This document shows positions 24,029 to 32,585 of a stretch of DNA of 35,408 bases, piece by piece. The first letter of the stretch is position 1, and each line of letters begins with the position of its first letter. Source of the DNA: Chlorobiota bacterium (GTDB lineage Bacteria; Bacteroidota; Bacteroidia; Bacteroidales; F082); contig JAADIS010000049.1 of the NCBI GenBank assembly GCA_013151215.1, positions 3,180-38,587 of the forward strand. Direction: 5' to 3'. The translations under genes and the position numbers were made by a program. The notes beneath the pieces were generated by a model. It saw only the letters and a program-made list of their open reading frames with translations. It was not told the origin of the DNA and did not search any database.

Positions 24029-25243
24029 ATGTCATTGCATAATAAAACTTACATAAAACGACAAAATTATCTGGAGAAAGCACTGGCATTTCTAGATAAG
24101 AATCTCATTAAAGTCATTACTGGCCAAAGGCGTACTGGCAAGACTTATATTATGTTGCAGTTAATGGATGAGATACTGAAGATTAATTCCGAAGCACAAA
24201 TTATTTTTATTGATAAAGAATTGATGGAGTTTGACTTTATTAAAACCGCACAGGATTTAATGAAATATCTTAACGAAACAATAAAGGATGAAAAACAAAC
24301 ATATATTTTTATTGATGAAGTACAGGAGATTGAAGGATTTGAATATGTTTTGCGAAGCATTCTAAACAAAGGCATTGCTGATATTTGGTGCACCGGTAGT
24401 AATGCCGATGTGCTAACTGGGGAACTGGCTGACAAACTTAGCGGTCGTTATATCGAAATTCGTGTACACGGACTTAACTTTCTGGAATTCCTTGAGTTCC
24501 ACTCTTTAAAGAATGACAATAGCAGTTTATACAAATATTTAAAATTTGGCGGGCTTCCAAACTTAATAAATTTACCCCTTGAAGAAGATATCGCTTTCGA
24601 TTACCTAAAAACAATTAATGCAACGGTATTGCTAAAAGATATTATCAAAAGGCATCAAATACGTAATGTTGCCATGTTGGAGAGTTTAATACGCTTTATG
24701 GCAGATAATACAGGCAGTTTATTTTCGGCAAACAGTATCAGTAAATATTTAAAATCAAAAGGTCGAAGTATTTCTGCTTCCATTATCTCAAATTATATTT
24801 CATACATACAGGACTCCTACTATCTTATCAAAGTAAACCGTTCGGATTTACAGGGAAAAAGAATTTTTGAAACAACGGAGAAATACTATTTTGAGGACTT
24901 GGGTCTTCGAAATGCATGGATAGGGTATCAGCCAATGCACATTAACAAACTTATTGAAAATGTGGTGTTCAAACATTTGATTGTTTTGGGTTATAAAATT
25001 ACAGTTGGCAGTATCGGGGGGAAGGAGATAGATTTTATAGCAGAAAAAACCGGTGATAAAATTTACGTACAATGTGCTTACCTTATTACCGACAAAAAAA
25101 CCAGGGAAAGGGAATTTGGCAACCTCCTAAAAGTTTCTGACAATTACAGAAAAATAGTTGTTAGCATGGACGAACCTGCCGGTGGTAATATTGAAGGTGT
25201 TGAGCATTTTCATTTACGGGAGTTTTTAAGCGTTTCATTGTAG
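24029..25243 (+). CDS. AAA_14/DUF4143-type ATPase
   Basis: 404 residues. The N-terminal P-loop ATPase domain has Walker A GQRRTGKT (32-39), Walker B YIFIDEVQE (92-100) and a sensor-like WCTGSNADVL (120-129) followed by LSGRYIEI. The middle is helical, winged-helix-like (about 195-260), and the C-terminal part (about 285-400) is the DUF4143 domain with a nuclease-like core GGKEIDFIAEKTGDKIYVQCAY; the catalytic E/QxK signature reads VQCAY without the Lys, so nuclease activity is doubtful. Such proteins are abundant and mobile in Bacteroidota, of unknown function. By eye the gene is more AT-rich than its neighbours, lies alone between two long direct repeats and has an elaborate operator region, all pointing to an acquired cassette. 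Confidence 0.9.
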   Translation: MSLHNKTYIKRQNYLEKALAFLDKNLIKVITGQRRTGKTYIMLQLMDEILKINSEAQIIFIDKELMEFDFIKTAQDLMKYLNETIKDEKQTYIFIDEVQEIEGFEYVLRSILNKGIADIWCTGSNADVLTGELADKLSGRYIEIRVHGLNFLEFLEFHSLKNDNSSLYKYLKFGGLPNLINLPLEEDIAFDYLKTINATVLLKDIIKRHQIRNVAMLESLIRFMADNTGSLFSANSISKYLKSKGRSISASIISNYISYIQDSYYLIKVNRSDLQGKRIFETTEKYYFEDLGLRNAWIGYQPMHINKLIENVVFKHLIVLGYKITVGSIGGKEIDFIAEKTGDKIYVQCAYLITDKKTREREFGNLLKVSDNYRKIVVSMDEPAGGNIEGVEHFHLREFLSVSL

Positions 25244-25253
25244 TTCTTCTTTT

Positions 25254-25674
25254 CTCGTCCTCGTTTGCAACGAGGATGCTTGTATTTTCAACTTTTATAT
25301 TACATCCATAACACAACTGTTTTAATGTTTTAGCATCCTCGTTTCCGCTGCGCTCAAACGAGGACGAGACGGGACGGGTAACTCAAAATTCGATATTGGA
25401 GATTCGATATTCAATATTCCAAAAATAGCAAAGGACTGTTATCAGGAGATTTCTCCGCCCTGCGGTTGTCGAAATGACAGCAAAATCCGATCTTCGTGTA
25501 AGTGGTTTTCGGCATTGCGTGCGAAGCGTGGCAGCAACAAGCAACCTTTCAACCTCTGAACTTTTCAACCTCTGAACTTTAAACTTTAAACTTTAAACTT
25601 TAAACTTTAAACTTTTCCCGCTACCGGATGACAGCATGACCTTGTACAACATCCTCGTCACAGACGAGGACGGG
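25254..25674. repeat. Composite intergenic repeat, copy B (421 bp)
   Basis: Right member of the repeat pair, starting 11 bases after the ATPase stop. Hairpin unit a' (25254-25279), spacer of 53 bases (13 in copy A), unit b' (25333-25368), the same conserved core, the 16-base tandem, a regular 7 bp tract, and a variant hairpin c' (25650-25674; CCTCGT-cacag-ACGAGG) that lacks the long loop of unit c in copy A. Same orientation as copy A. Confidence 0.9.
25574..25616. repeat. 7 bp tandem repeat (AACTTTA)n, about six units
   Basis: Near-perfect tandem of a 7-mer within copy B, after two copies of the 16-mer TTCAACCTCTGAACTT. A likely length-variable site; there is no gene close enough for an obvious phase-variation role. 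Confidence 0.85.
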
Positions 25675-25711
25675 AAACAAAAACGGGCATCAACAAATTG
25701 TCGACGCCCGT
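25675..25711 (-). terminator. Probable terminator of the fumarate reductase operon
   Basis: Read on the minus strand, stem ACGGGC (25711-25706) / GCCCGT (25688-25683) is followed by a T-rich run (plus strand AAACAAAAA at 25675-25683). It lies about 48 bases past the frdB stop. Confidence 0.6.
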
Positions 25712-25758
25712 AATTCCAGACTTGATTAAAGTCCGTTTATATCCCCTCAGATATAAAC

Positions 25759-26499
25759 CTAACAAACTTTAGCAGCAAAGAACTCGCGGTTCATGCGAGC
25801 GATATTCGCAACTGAAATTTCTTTCGGGCATTCTGCCTCACAAGCATAGGTGTTGGTGCAGTTGCCAAACCCGATATCATCCATTTTAGCTACCATTCTT
25901 TCAACTCTTTCCTTTGCTTCCACCCTGCCCTGTGGCAAGAGTGCAAACTGAGAAACCTTGGCAGATACGAACAACATTGCGGATGCGTTCTTGCATGCTG
26001 CAACACATGCCCCGCAACCGATACATGCGGCGGCGTCCATTGCCAAATCGGCATTTGCTTTCTTAATTGGAATGGCATTGGCATCGGGAACGCCACCTGT
26101 TGAGACCGAGACAAAACCACCTGCCTGGATAATCTCGTCAAAAGCCGAACGGTCAACCATAAGGTCTTTTATTATGGGGAAAGGTTTTGCCCGCCATGGC
26201 TCGATGGTAACTGTTTCGCCATCGTGGAACTTGCGCATGTGAAGCTGGCATGTTGTAATGGCGTCATCAGGGCCATGAGGCCTTCCGTTTATAAATAAGC
26301 TGCACATGCCACAAATGCCCTCGCGGCAATCGTGATCGAACGCAACAGGCTCCTCGCCTTTTGAAACCAGCTGCTCATTGAGGACATCCATCATTTCCAG
26401 AAATGAAGAGTCCTTTGAAATATTTTGAATAGGGTATTCTCTAAACTCACCCTTGGCGTCAGGACCTGACTGCCTCCATATTTTAAGTTTTAAATCCAT
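25759..26499 (-). CDS. sdhB: Fumarate reductase/succinate dehydrogenase iron-sulfur subunit
   Basis: 246 residues. The N-terminal plant-type ferredoxin domain binds [2Fe-2S] with C58, C63, C66 (CREGICGMC) and C84. The C-terminal domain carries the [4Fe-4S] motif [11 protein letters not shown] (C159, C162, C165, C169) and further cysteines C214, C220 and C224 (ACEAECPK) that complete the [3Fe-4S] and [4Fe-4S] sites. It passes electrons between the flavoprotein and the haem/quinone subunit on the cytoplasmic face of the membrane. The last gene of a C-A-B operon, 21 bases after sdhA. The sequence alone does not say whether the complex works mainly as fumarate reductase or succinate dehydrogenase; the single large cytochrome subunit points to the type B enzymes often used as fumarate reductase in anaerobic Bacteroidota. 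Confidence 0.96.
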   Translation of the reverse strand: MDLKLKIWRQSGPDAKGEFREYPIQNISKDSSFLEMMDVLNEQLVSKGEEPVAFDHDCREGICGMCSLFINGRPHGPDDAITTCQLHMRKFHDGETVTIEPWRAKPFPIIKDLMVDRSAFDEIIQAGGFVSVSTGGVPDANAIPIKKANADLAMDAAACIGCGACVAACKNASAMLFVSAKVSQFALLPQGRVEAKERVERMVAKMDDIGFGNCTNTYACEAECPKEISVANIARMNREFFAAKVC

Positions 26500-26520
26500 G
26501 ATTCTGTTTTTTGTATGCTA

Positions 26521-28467
26521 TTAAGCAGTTTTGTAATTACGCTGTTTAACCTCAATATTCTCGTAAACCAATGGTTCCTTATGAAGTTCAGGCTCTACAT
26601 CATCGCCTTTATATTCCCATGCGGAAACATAAGTAAAATTCTCGTCATCGCGTAAAGCCTCACCTTCCGGTGTCTTCGACTCTTCACGGAAGTGGCCTCC
26701 ACAGGACTCGCTACGGTTGAGTGCATCCCTGGCCATAAGTTCGCCAAGTTCAAGGAAATCGGCAACTCTTAAAGCCTTTTCCAATTCCACGTTCATTCCG
26801 TTTTTCTCATCCGGCACTTTTACTCTTTGATAAAATTCCTTGCGCAGGGCGGAAATCTCCTTAATAGCTTTTTCCAAACCTTCTTTAGTTCTTGCCATTC
26901 CGACATTATCCCACATTATCAATCCCAGCCGTTTATGGAAGGAATCAACAGTTTCGTCGCCGTTCACCGATATTAACTTATCGATGCGATCCTGAACATC
27001 TTTTTCTGTTTGTTCAAACTCTTTCGAGTTTATATCGAAACGCGGAACCGTAATTTGGTCGGCAAGATAGTTTTGCATTGTATAAGGAAGAACAAAATAC
27101 CCATCTGACAAACCTTGCATCAATGCGGAAGCACCGAGTCGGTTTGCTCCGTGGTCGGAGAAATTTGCCTCCCCGCCGAAGAACAATCCCGGAACAGTGG
27201 TCTGTAATTCATAATCTACCCAGATACCTCCCATTGCATAATGTATGGCCGGATAAATCATCATTGGTGTTTCATAGGGGTTCTCGTCAACAATCTTTTC
27301 ATACATCTGGAAAAGGTTGCCATAACGTGCTTCGATAACATTTTTGCCCAAACGGTCTATTGCATGTTTGAAGTCGAGGTAAACTGCCAAGCCTGTCGTT
27401 CCAACGCCGAAACCGGCATCGCATCTTTCCTTGGCCGCTCTTGAGGCCACATCCCTTGGGACAAGGTTTCCAAAAGCAGGGTATCTTCTTTCGAGATAAT
27501 AATCCCTGTCGTCTTCAGCAATTTCAGTAGGGCGCAACTCGCCTTTCTGAATTTTTACTGCATCTTCCTTTTTCTTGGGAACCCATATTCTACCATCATT
27601 TCTTAAACTTTCGCTCATCAGCGTAAGCTTGCTCTGAAAATCGCCGTGAACCGGAATACAGGTTGGATGAATTTGGACAAAGCTCGGGTTTCCAAAAAAG
27701 GCACCGCGCTTATACGACCTCCAGGCCGCTCCTCCATTGGAGGTCATGGCATTGGTTGAAAGGAAGAATACATTTCCATAGCCACCGCTGGCAACAAGCA
27801 CTGCATGTGCCGAATGCCTCTCCAACTTCCCGCTAACCAGGTTTCTAACTATTATTCCCCGGGCTTTTCCGTCTATCGTAACAAGATCGAGCATCTCCCT
27901 ACGGGTAAAAAGCTCCACGGAACCTTTATTGATTTCTTTACTTAAGGCACTATAAGCGCCCAAAAGCAACTGCTGTCCCGTTTGACCGCGCGCATAAAAC
28001 GTCCTTGAGACCAAAGCACCCCCAAAAGAACGGTTATCCAATGTCCCGCCATATTCGCGGGCAAATGGTACTCCTTGTGCAACACACTGGTCTATAATGT
28101 TGTTGCTCACTTCTGCTAGGCGATATACGTTTGCCTCGCGGGCACGATAGTCGCCTCCTTTAACTGTATCATAAAACAAACGGTAAACACTGTCGCCATC
28201 GTTAGGATAGTTCTTAGCAGCATTAATACCGCCTTGAGCAGCTATACTATGGGCACGACGAGGGCTGTCCTGAATACAGAAAACTTTTACGTTAAAACCC
28301 ATTTCTCCAAGGCTGGCAGCCGCAGCACCACCTGCGAGGCCGGACCCAACAACAATTATATCAATTTTTCTCTTGTTGGCAGGGTTTACAAGGTTTTGAT
28401 GATTTTTATAATTTGTCCATTTTTCGGCCAATGGGCCTTCCGGAATCTTCGAATCTATTTTTGCCAT
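26521..28467 (-). CDS. sdhA: Fumarate reductase/succinate dehydrogenase flavoprotein subunit
   Basis: 648 residues, normal for the Bacteroidota/epsilon type. FAD-binding Rossmann motif [19 protein letters not shown] near the N-terminus (about 40-58), the flavinylation-region [15 protein letters not shown], substrate-site HPTC ([11 protein letters not shown]), and the catalytic-Arg region [17 protein letters not shown], then [40 protein letters not shown] that closes the FAD domain. The C-terminal helical domain contains the [18 protein letters not shown] motif. It interconverts fumarate and succinate at the cytoplasmic side, with covalently bound FAD expected on the His of HSIAAQGG. Middle gene of the operon, 8 bases after sdhC. 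Confidence 0.97.
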   Translation of the reverse strand: MAKIDSKIPEGPLAEKWTNYKNHQNLVNPANKRKIDIIVVGSGLAGGAAAASLGEMGFNVKVFCIQDSPRRAHSIAAQGGINAAKNYPNDGDSVYRLFYDTVKGGDYRAREANVYRLAEVSNNIIDQCVAQGVPFAREYGGTLDNRSFGGALVSRTFYARGQTGQQLLLGAYSALSKEINKGSVELFTRREMLDLVTIDGKARGIIVRNLVSGKLERHSAHAVLVASGGYGNVFFLSTNAMTSNGGAAWRSYKRGAFFGNPSFVQIHPTCIPVHGDFQSKLTLMSESLRNDGRIWVPKKKEDAVKIQKGELRPTEIAEDDRDYYLERRYPAFGNLVPRDVASRAAKERCDAGFGVGTTGLAVYLDFKHAIDRLGKNVIEARYGNLFQMYEKIVDENPYETPMMIYPAIHYAMGGIWVDYELQTTVPGLFFGGEANFSDHGANRLGASALMQGLSDGYFVLPYTMQNYLADQITVPRFDINSKEFEQTEKDVQDRIDKLISVNGDETVDSFHKRLGLIMWDNVGMARTKEGLEKAIKEISALRKEFYQRVKVPDEKNGMNVELEKALRVADFLELGELMARDALNRSESCGGHFREESKTPEGEALRDDENFTYVSAWEYKGDDVEPELHKEPLVYENIEVKQRNYKTA

Positions 28468-28475
28468 ATCTGTTC

Positions 28476-29153
28476 TTATTTAGTAAAATAAATAACTAAG
28501 GGAATTAATATGTAACCCAAGGTGATTACGATAGCAAGCAAACGTCCTGCATTTTTTATGCATGGAGTATATTTAGGATGATTTAATCCCAACGATTGAA
28601 AAGCAGATTGAATTCCATGATCGAGGTGAAAACCCAAAAACAATAGTGCAATTATATAAAAAGCAACATAAGCCGGATTAGCAAAAAGGTCAAATACCAA
28701 TCCTGCCATATCCTCCATCACAACCCCATCTATGTTCACTTCCCCAATTTCCCCTACCAAACCTTTGGCGACGAGAAAGAAGTTCAAAAAGTGTATGATC
28801 AAAAACACAAATATAACGACCGCCGTATGGATCATATATTTAGAGAAGAAAGATTGCTCTGATGACGCCTTCACTTTATAGGCACTCGGCCTGGCCATCC
28901 AATTCTGGAACTGCAATGTCAGGCCAAGTATTATATGGACTATAAAGCCCGCAAAAAGCACCCATTGGAAAACCTGTATAAAAGGATTGGTTCCCATAAA
29001 ATGAGCCGCTTCGTTAAACAAGTCCGAGTCAGGACTTGTAATCATTGTCAAGTTGAGGGATAAATGTACCAACAAAAAGGTAAACAAGAACAATCCCATC
29101 AACGACATCCAAATTTTCTTTGCCACGGATGACAGCGAAAGTAAATTACTCAT
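28476..29153 (-). CDS. sdhC: Fumarate reductase/succinate dehydrogenase cytochrome b subunit
   Basis: 225 residues from ATG 29153 ([20 protein letters not shown]); a 29-codon in-frame extension exists upstream but the shorter start gives the family's usual beginning. Five hydrophobic helices (about 17-35, 55-80, 100-130, 150-175, 195-220) match the diheme type B membrane subunit. Candidate haem ligands are histidines in helices 1-2 and 3-4 ([43 protein letters not shown]). It anchors the complex and exchanges electrons with menaquinone. First gene of the operon; only a 7/8 match to the -7 consensus (minus strand, 29245-29238) was found upstream, so its promoter is uncertain. Confidence 0.94.
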   Translation of the reverse strand: MSNLLSLSSVAKKIWMSLMGLFLFTFLLVHLSLNLTMITSPDSDLFNEAAHFMGTNPFIQVFQWVLFAGFIVHIILGLTLQFQNWMARPSAYKVKASSEQSFFSKYMIHTAVVIFVFLIIHFLNFFLVAKGLVGEIGEVNIDGVVMEDMAGLVFDLFANPAYVAFYIIALLFLGFHLDHGIQSAFQSLGLNHPKYTPCIKNAGRLLAIVITLGYILIPLVIYFTK

Positions 29154-29398
29154 AATTAAATATTTACTTGATAAAATAATTGTTAATTCCCAGTCTTTAA
29201 TATTTCCCACAAAGGTCTGAAACATATTGCTCTTATCCAAAAATTAAGACATAAATTAATGAAATGTCAGGATAAACCTGTTAATTTATAACATATCTAA
29301 AAAACTTTTCATTACAACTACTTTATTTAGTGCATTTTAAATGGAAACGTCATAAAACCCATAATTTCCTGATATAAACATTGATTGCAGGAAAATTA

Positions 29399-29406
29399 TA
29401 AATTTG
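29399..29406 (+). promoter_or_regulatory. -7 element TAAATTTG for the Xaa-Pro aminopeptidase
   Basis: A perfect TAnnTTTG; predicted start about 29412, leader about 13 bases. The rest of the 271 bp gap (29154-29424) shows no other clear signal. Confidence 0.5.
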
Positions 29407-29424
29407 TTTTTTTAAACTTCCAGT

Positions 29425-30717
29425 ATGAGATATCTACCTATTGACAACAGCTTATTTATAAATAACAGGAAACGATTTTCCGGGAAACTGGAGAAAAAAT
29501 CGATATGCATTTTCTTTTCTGCCTACCAGTCGCCGCGCAATGGCGACCAATATCATCCTTTCAGGCAACAGAGCGATATCTTTTATTTAAGTGGCATCGA
29601 TCAGGAGAAAAGTATTTTGATAATAGCCCCCGACCACCCGGACAAAAGTTTACGGGAATGCTTATTCCTGATAAAAACGAACGTGAAGATCGCGACCTGG
29701 GAAGGACATAAATACAGCAAGGAGGAAGCAAGGGCAACATCGGGAATTGACACGGTGTTTTGGCTGGAGGACTTCGATTTTTATTTGAACGAAATAATGT
29801 CGGAATGCGAAAATGTATATCTCAACAGAAACGAGTATCCAAAGTTCTTCCCAGAAACTGAAGAAAAAAATCATAGGGAAGGTGATAAAATAAAGCAAAG
29901 ATTCCCATTGCACAAGTATTTTAGGAGCACCCCCATATTAACCCAAGCCAGGGTGGTGAAAAGCGAAATAGAGATAAAACTTATAGAAAATGCCTGCAAT
30001 ATTACTTCCAAAGCGTTTAAAAAAGTACTTGAAACAACAAAAGCAGGTGTTTATGAATTCGATGTACAAGCAGAAATCGATTATGTTTTTACAAAAAACA
30101 GGGCAAACGGCCATGGATATGCCCCTATAATAGCATCGGGAAAAAATGCTTGCGTACTCCATTATATCGAAAACAACGATCAACTGAAGGAGGGGGATTT
30201 AATGCTGATGGATTTTGGGGCCGAATACGCAAATTATACTGCCGACATGAGCAGGACCATCCCTGTCAACGGCAGATTCACCAAGCGACAGCGTCAATGC
30301 TACGATGCGGTTTTAATGGTGTTCAAGGAGCTGAAAAAAATGTATGTGCCAGGCAACAGCATTAATATAGTGAATGAAAAAGCAAATGCCTTAATGGAAA
30401 AAGAAATAATCAAGCTCGGATTGATAAAAAAGGAAGACCTTAAAAACCAAGACCCGGAAAACCCATTGTATAAAAAATACTTCATGCACGGCGTTTGTCA
30501 TCATATCGGCCTCGACGTGCACGATGTGGGCCCTAAACACCAGGCATTTGAAGCCGGCATGATACTCACTTGTGAACCAGGGATTTACATCCCGGAAGAG
30601 AATATAGGCATTAGAATTGAAAACGACATACTTATAACTGATGGTGAGGCGAATGACCTCATGAAAAACATCCCTGTCGAAGCATCGGAAATCGAGGAAT
30701 TAATGAGTAATTTATAA
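29425..30717 (+). CDS. pepP: Xaa-Pro aminopeptidase (M24B)
   Basis: 430 residues with the two-domain aminopeptidase P layout: an N-terminal creatinase-like domain (about 1-165) and a C-terminal pita-bread metalloprotease domain. All five metal ligands are present: D263 and D274 (LMDFGAEYANYTADMSRT), H359 (GVCHHIGLDVHD), E384 (TCEPGIYI) and E399 (GIRIENDILI). The enzyme removes an N-terminal residue next to proline using two manganese or zinc ions. No signal peptide, so cytosolic. It has its own -7 element and is transcribed divergently from the fumarate reductase operon. Confidence 0.95.
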   Translation: MRYLPIDNSLFINNRKRFSGKLEKKSICIFFSAYQSPRNGDQYHPFRQQSDIFYLSGIDQEKSILIIAPDHPDKSLRECLFLIKTNVKIATWEGHKYSKEEARATSGIDTVFWLEDFDFYLNEIMSECENVYLNRNEYPKFFPETEEKNHREGDKIKQRFPLHKYFRSTPILTQARVVKSEIEIKLIENACNITSKAFKKVLETTKAGVYEFDVQAEIDYVFTKNRANGHGYAPIIASGKNACVLHYIENNDQLKEGDLMLMDFGAEYANYTADMSRTIPVNGRFTKRQRQCYDAVLMVFKELKKMYVPGNSINIVNEKANALMEKEIIKLGLIKKEDLKNQDPENPLYKKYFMHGVCHHIGLDVHDVGPKHQAFEAGMILTCEPGIYIPEENIGIRIENDILITDGEANDLMKNIPVEASEIEELMSNL

Positions 30718-30746
30718 TCCTTCGTCATTTTCGATGGAATTAGTAT

Positions 30747-30754
30747 TAAGTTTG
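30747..30754 (+). promoter_or_regulatory. -7 element TAAGTTTG for the histidine kinase gene
   Basis: A perfect TAnnTTTG, 29 bp after the pepP stop; predicted start about 30761, leader about 49 bases to ATG 30810. Confidence 0.45.
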
Positions 30755-30809
30755 TAAGGATTTTGCTTTTCACCGACTAAAGTGGTGTTGAACAACAAAA
30801 ATAACTATC

Positions 30810-31928
30810 ATGTCGAAATTAGGACCCCAAATATCTTCAACCATAGCTGATAATTCTGATAATTCATCACCCAACAAGTATAGGTTCGACCCGGATATGG
30901 CAGTTCTCCCAATAATGCTCGCCACCTGGGACGATTCCTTCAAAGAAGCAAAAATCACTTATCAGAACCCAAAAAGCATCGACAAATTCGGCGACTTGAA
31001 AGGAAGGTGCTTTAAGAGCATCTTTATGGAGGTATGTACTGAAAAGGGAGGGGACAAATACGAGAAATTCTTAAAGGATAAACGGATAAGCCTATCGGGC
31101 TCTTTCAAGGGCATCGAAATAAAATTCCATTCGAGGATGCACGGAAACATAATTCAAACATCCATTTCCGACAATACGAAGATTTTCGAGAACCGGGACA
31201 AAGTCCAGAGGGCCAAAATAATAGATTCGTTTTTGATGATCGGCTCTCACGAACTTAAAACCCCGCTGAACGCCATAATGGGATTGAGCAGCCTGTTATT
31301 ACAATCGGAACATAGCAAAGAAACACTGGAGCTGCTCGAGCTGATTTACTCAAGTTCTGAAAAGCTCGATGGACTGATAAACAGCATGCTGAAATTTATC
31401 TACCTTGATAGCTCACCCGAGGCTTTCAATAAAACAGAAGTCATAAATATTTCAGAAACCCTTGCCAACTCATTTAAGTTACTCGATAAATATCTGTACG
31501 ACAGGGACTTTAGTATGAAAAGGATGAGTTTGGAAAGCAAGAAAGAACTAAACTTGCCGAAAGGTTTGATAGAAGACATATTACAAGAAATCGTTATAAA
31601 CCTCAGGAGGAACACCCCGGAAGGAGCCAAAGTGGAAATAAGGAACTATGACCTTGAAAACTCCGTGAAACTGGAAGTCGAAAACCAAGGCTTGGGCATT
31701 CCGCCTGAAAAACTAAACGATGTTTTTAAGCCGTTTTATTTAACACAAGACAAGATGCACCATTCGAGCGGATTCGAATACGGCAAAGCCGGAATGGGCA
31801 TGGGGCTCACCATCATTAAAAGATCACTCGATCAATTGGGTGGCAAAATATGGTTCGAGAACAAATTTGAATATGAAAAAGGCAAGGAAAATTGCGTCAT
31901 TTTGAATATTGAGTTTCCTGTTGTTTAA
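30810..31928 (+). CDS. Soluble orphan sensor histidine kinase with short PAS-like input domain
   Basis: 372 residues, no membrane segment. The first 25-30 residues are Ser/Asn-rich; about 30-128 form a compact PAS-like input domain; the HisKA dimerisation domain has the H-box SHELKTPLN with phospho-acceptor His147; the ATPase domain has an N-box Asn264 (INLRRNTPEG), G1 box ENQGLGI (292-297), F box DVFKPFYL and G2 GMGMGLTIIK. In the G1 box the usual Asp of DxGxG is Asn292; some active kinases have this, so loss of activity is not implied. No response regulator is adjacent, making it an orphan or phosphorelay kinase sensing a cytosolic signal. Its stop codon abuts the stop of the convergent Crp-type gene. 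Confidence 0.92.
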   Translation: MSKLGPQISSTIADNSDNSSPNKYRFDPDMAVLPIMLATWDDSFKEAKITYQNPKSIDKFGDLKGRCFKSIFMEVCTEKGGDKYEKFLKDKRISLSGSFKGIEIKFHSRMHGNIIQTSISDNTKIFENRDKVQRAKIIDSFLMIGSHELKTPLNAIMGLSSLLLQSEHSKETLELLELIYSSSEKLDGLINSMLKFIYLDSSPEAFNKTEVINISETLANSFKLLDKYLYDRDFSMKRMSLESKKELNLPKGLIEDILQEIVINLRRNTPEGAKVEIRNYDLENSVKLEVENQGLGIPPEKLNDVFKPFYLTQDKMHHSSGFEYGKAGMGMGLTIIKRSLDQLGGKIWFENKFEYEKGKENCVILNIEFPVV

Positions 31929-32513
31929 TTAATTCCTTGATTTTTTTTTAATCCGGCTCAAACTTTCAGGTGTAATCCCCAAATATGACGCAAGGTATTT
32001 TTGAGGTATTTGATCAACGAGCTGTTTATTGGTTTTAACAAGTTCATAATAATAATCCTCGGCAGTTTTGCTGTGCATTTGCAGTTCTTTTATTTCCCTT
32101 TGAACATATAAAAGCTCAATCATCCTACGACCCATCCTGTCGGCTCCGTCAGCCTCGTCATAAAGGCTTTGCATATCGTTATAAGACATCCGCAGGACTT
32201 TTATATCGGTCAGTGCCTCAACATTTATCAATGAAGGAGTTCTGCTTATAAAAGATGCATAAGAGTTAAATGGTGTAATTGGAAAATTGAACCTTAAAGT
32301 ATATTCCATATCGTTTTTAAGTTGGAATATCCTTGTTACACCATCAACGAGAAAATAAATAAAGTTCTCTGTTTCACCCGCTCGCAACAAAAGTTCATTC
32401 TTTTCATATTCCTTATACGCCAAGCGTTTATCAAACAAAGCCCAGTCCTTGTCAGAAAATGGAACAATACTACTTAAAAACCCTCTAATTTGCTTTTTAA
32501 ACAATTTTTTCAT
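31929..32513 (-). CDS. Crp/Fnr-family transcription regulator
   Basis: 194 residues from ATG 32513 (MKKLFKKQIRGFLSSIVPF). An in-frame extension to 32570 would add 19 residues, but a perfect -7 element lies inside it, so the shorter start is preferred. The N-terminal cyclic-nucleotide-binding-like beta domain spans about 25-120 (ELLLRAGETENFIYFLVDGVTRIF...); the Arg/Glu cAMP-binding signature is not complete, as is usual in Bacteroidota members. The C-terminal helix-turn-helix (about 165-190) reads QKYLASYLGITPESLSRIKK. It has no cysteine cluster for an Fnr-type iron-sulfur sensor. It is convergent with, and touching, the histidine kinase gene; whether the two are functionally linked is unknown. 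Confidence 0.93.
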   Translation of the reverse strand: MKKLFKKQIRGFLSSIVPFSDKDWALFDKRLAYKEYEKNELLLRAGETENFIYFLVDGVTRIFQLKNDMEYTLRFNFPITPFNSYASFISRTPSLINVEALTDIKVLRMSYNDMQSLYDEADGADRMGRRMIELLYVQREIKELQMHSKTAEDYYYELVKTNKQLVDQIPQKYLASYLGITPESLSRIKKKSRN

Positions 32514-32542
32514 TTTCCAGTTCCTAAACAGTTTATGGAAAC

Positions 32543-32550
32543 CAAAAGTA
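32543..32550 (-). promoter_or_regulatory. -7 element TACTTTTG for the Crp/Fnr gene
   Basis: A perfect TAnnTTTG on the minus strand; predicted start about 32536, leader about 23 bases to ATG 32513. It decides between the two possible starts of the regulator. Confidence 0.5.
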
Positions 32551-32585
32551 TGAAAAAAATCCCACATCATTTTAAATTTTTAACC

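Noticed and set aside
23513-25674. Repeat blocks considered as a CRISPR array
   Set aside because: Only two long copies 1.7 kb apart, no regular short repeat-spacer pattern and no cas genes.
31587-31630. Apparent four-residue deletion in the kinase N-box
   Set aside because: Re-alignment of INLRRNTPEG with the usual NAIKYTPEG shows full length with Asn264 conserved, so there is no deletion.
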